Source of the DNA: a virus
Length of the DNA stretch: 29,291 nt
Strand: one strand, 5' to 3'
Virus record (IMG/VR): IMGVR_UViG_3300028840_001973
Coordinates: 1-29,291 of that record
The notes under the pieces are model-generated. The model did no database searches and was not told the DNA's origin. It was given only the letters and a program-made list of their open reading frames with translations. The translations under genes were made by a program, and so were the position numbers. Positions 28,469-29,291 of this stretch are shown here, piece after piece; position 1 is the first letter of the stretch, and each line of letters starts with the position of its first letter.

Positions 28469-28825
28469 GCCTCCTTTCAGTAACTCCTCACCTGTCAAGG
28501 CAAAATAAAGGTTTTGAAGTTGGTGAACGTAATCAGCTGACGCTACAAAACAAGCGGTATCCCCGTCCTCTACCCAGTATTCAATAGTGTAACCGTTCCA
28601 ACTCCAATTCTTGCTGTTAAGTATTCCAAAATCAATCAACCATTGTTCGGTTAGGGGGATGGGTATGGCTTTCCATCCGTTTGGTAGGGGATATTTATCC
28701 CGGTTTAAAACCCTGAATGTTTTATCTTTGTGTGTGATTCCGATAATAATCAATATCTCACCTGTTAACTGATCTTTAAAAAGGTTTCCTAATCTTAATT
28801 CTTTAGTTGTCGTTGTTTTATCCAT
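28436..28825 (-). CDS. Conserved phage hypothetical protein, 129 aa
   Basis: The start is the ATG at 28825-28823: a strong AGGAGG lies five bases upstream (28836-28831), whereas the earlier ATG and GTG are too close to it. The product has LRLGNLFKDQLTGEILIIIGI, then PIPLTEQWLIDFGIL, and DYVHQLQNLYFALTGEEL near the end. The order LRxGN, PIPLTxxWLxxFGF and YVHQLQNLYFALTGEEL is one I know as a widespread unnamed phage protein in Bacteroidota phages. It is convergent with the late operon and overlaps the upstream gene by eight bases (ATGGATAA). Confidence 0.75.
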   Translation of the reverse strand: MDKTTTTKELRLGNLFKDQLTGEILIIIGITHKDKTFRVLNRDKYPLPNGWKAIPIPLTEQWLIDFGILNSKNWSWNGYTIEYWVEDGDTACFVASADYVHQLQNLYFALTGEELLKGGSNKPSQDNQD

Positions 28826-29114
28826 CATCACCTCCTTTCAGTAATTCAATTAAATTATAGTGCTTAATTAAAGCGGCAGTGTCTTTAAAGTTTCCTGTTT
28901 CATCTGGATGCTCCCATGTTCCGTCAGGATTCATATACCACCCCATCTCACCAATCCTAGTTATTGCATTTTCGAGAATTGTCGCTTGATGACCATTCAC
29001 ATGCTCGGAATGAGATTCAAGTATAAGTCCTAACTTACGATTAAATTCCTCAACTGTATAAGCGTTAGTCGAAAACAACGCATATATTTTTTCTATGGCT
29101 GTTTCCTTTGTCAT
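28818..29114 (-). CDS. Hypothetical protein, 98 aa
   Basis: The ATG at 29114-29112 has AGGAGG just upstream (about five bases), so it is preferred to the ATG at 29132. The 98-residue product has MTKETAIEKIYALFSTNAYTVEEFNRKLGLILESH, then ITRIGEMGWYMNPDGTWEHPDETGNFKDTA and IEL-LKGGDD. No family is recognised. The GW-x-x-NPDGTWEHPDE stretch looks like a surface loop. It is the middle gene of a leftward trio joined by short overlaps. Confidence 0.62.
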   Translation of the reverse strand: MTKETAIEKIYALFSTNAYTVEEFNRKLGLILESHSEHVNGHQATILENAITRIGEMGWYMNPDGTWEHPDETGNFKDTAALIKHYNLIELLKGGDDG

Positions 29115-29291
29115 TGTTTCCTCCTTTTCCAATACGGTACTTTACTCTTCATTATTTTATTGTGTTTACGCCTGTTGGCTTTCCTTAACTCGTGCCGGTC
29201 ATCCAGGTCCTTTACTACGTGGTCCAGGTACCTGCTATCATATAGCAGTTCGACCTCATTCATTATATCCCCACTGTGCTGCTTCTCGTAC
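29111..29291 (-). CDS. Basic hypothetical protein, partial at the right edge
   Basis: A minus-strand frame is open from the window edge to a TGA at 29113-29111, which overlaps the next ATG (ATGA). An internal ATG at 29263-29261 would give a 50-residue product, MNEVELLYDSRYLDHVVKDL and then DDRHELRKANRRKHNK, ending KSKVPYWKRRKQ. The C-terminal half is very basic. The frame is open further upstream, so the true start may be outside the window. No family recognised. Confidence 0.5.
   Translation of the reverse strand, partial: YEKQHSGDIMNEVELLYDSRYLDHVVKDLDDRHELRKANRRKHNKIMKSKVPYWKRRKQ

Noticed and set aside
1-29291. tRNA genes, CRISPR arrays, integrase, insertion sequences
   Set aside because: I looked for cloverleaf arms, regularly spaced exact repeats with unique spacers, and recombinase or transposase motifs, and found none that hold up. 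The only regular arrays are the 23-bp and 26-bp repeats, which have no spacers.

Overview
The window is part of a tailed-phage (siphovirus-like) genome whose host is most likely a member of the Bacteroidota. Reasons: an HK97-type capsid cassette followed by a non-contractile tail module; tail proteins of types common in Bacteroidota phages; few Shine-Dalgarno sites; and at least two matches to the Bacteroidota -7 promoter box TAnnTTTG. Much of the right half is structural. No integrase, rRNA, tRNA or CRISPR was seen, no lysin could be recognised, and no DNA polymerase lies in this part.

Layout. (1) 1-8336, minus strand: a tightly overlapping early operon read leftward. It starts with two small ribbon-helix-helix (RHH) proteins, then hypotheticals, an HNH homing endonuclease broken by one in-frame stop, a probable ssDNA-associated protein, a YqaJ-type exonuclease, a C5-cytosine methyltransferase, a dUTPase, a thymidylate-synthase-fold enzyme carrying the Asp associated with dCMP specificity, an SF3-type helicase and a VRR-NUC nuclease. 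(2) 8337-8704: a non-coding control region with three helically phased RHH-type operators and a cluster of nine TGTAATA-like elements, followed by a plus-strand gene that may encode the small terminase. (3) 9014-10882: an accessory region of short leftward genes with two good intrinsic terminators, duplicated promoter/operator blocks, two tiny membrane ORFs, and a GC-rich array of six 23-bp repeats. (4) 10883-12034: large terminase on the minus strand. (5) 12205-28468: plus-strand structural operon: portal, two inserted genes, protease, major capsid protein, terminator, connector and neck genes, tail tube, tail-assembly chaperone with a -1 frameshift, tape measure, tail hub, fibre genes and small membrane proteins. 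(6) 28436-29291: convergent minus-strand hypotheticals running off the right edge.

How it works together. The RHH protein probably represses its own operon from the operators that overlap its promoter. Early products handle recombination, replication and nucleotide or DNA modification. The structural operon makes an HK97-fold head, a tail whose tape measure (574 aa) implies roughly 85 nm, and two tandem related LamG-like fibre proteins for receptor binding. The most interesting points are the Asn-to-Asp thymidylate-synthase variant beside a dUTPase and a C5 methyltransferase, the three regulatory repeat systems, the nonsense-mutated HNH gene, and a motif (RVxxDxGVVE) shared by three unrelated structural proteins. 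All calls come from reading the sequence; no database search was run.
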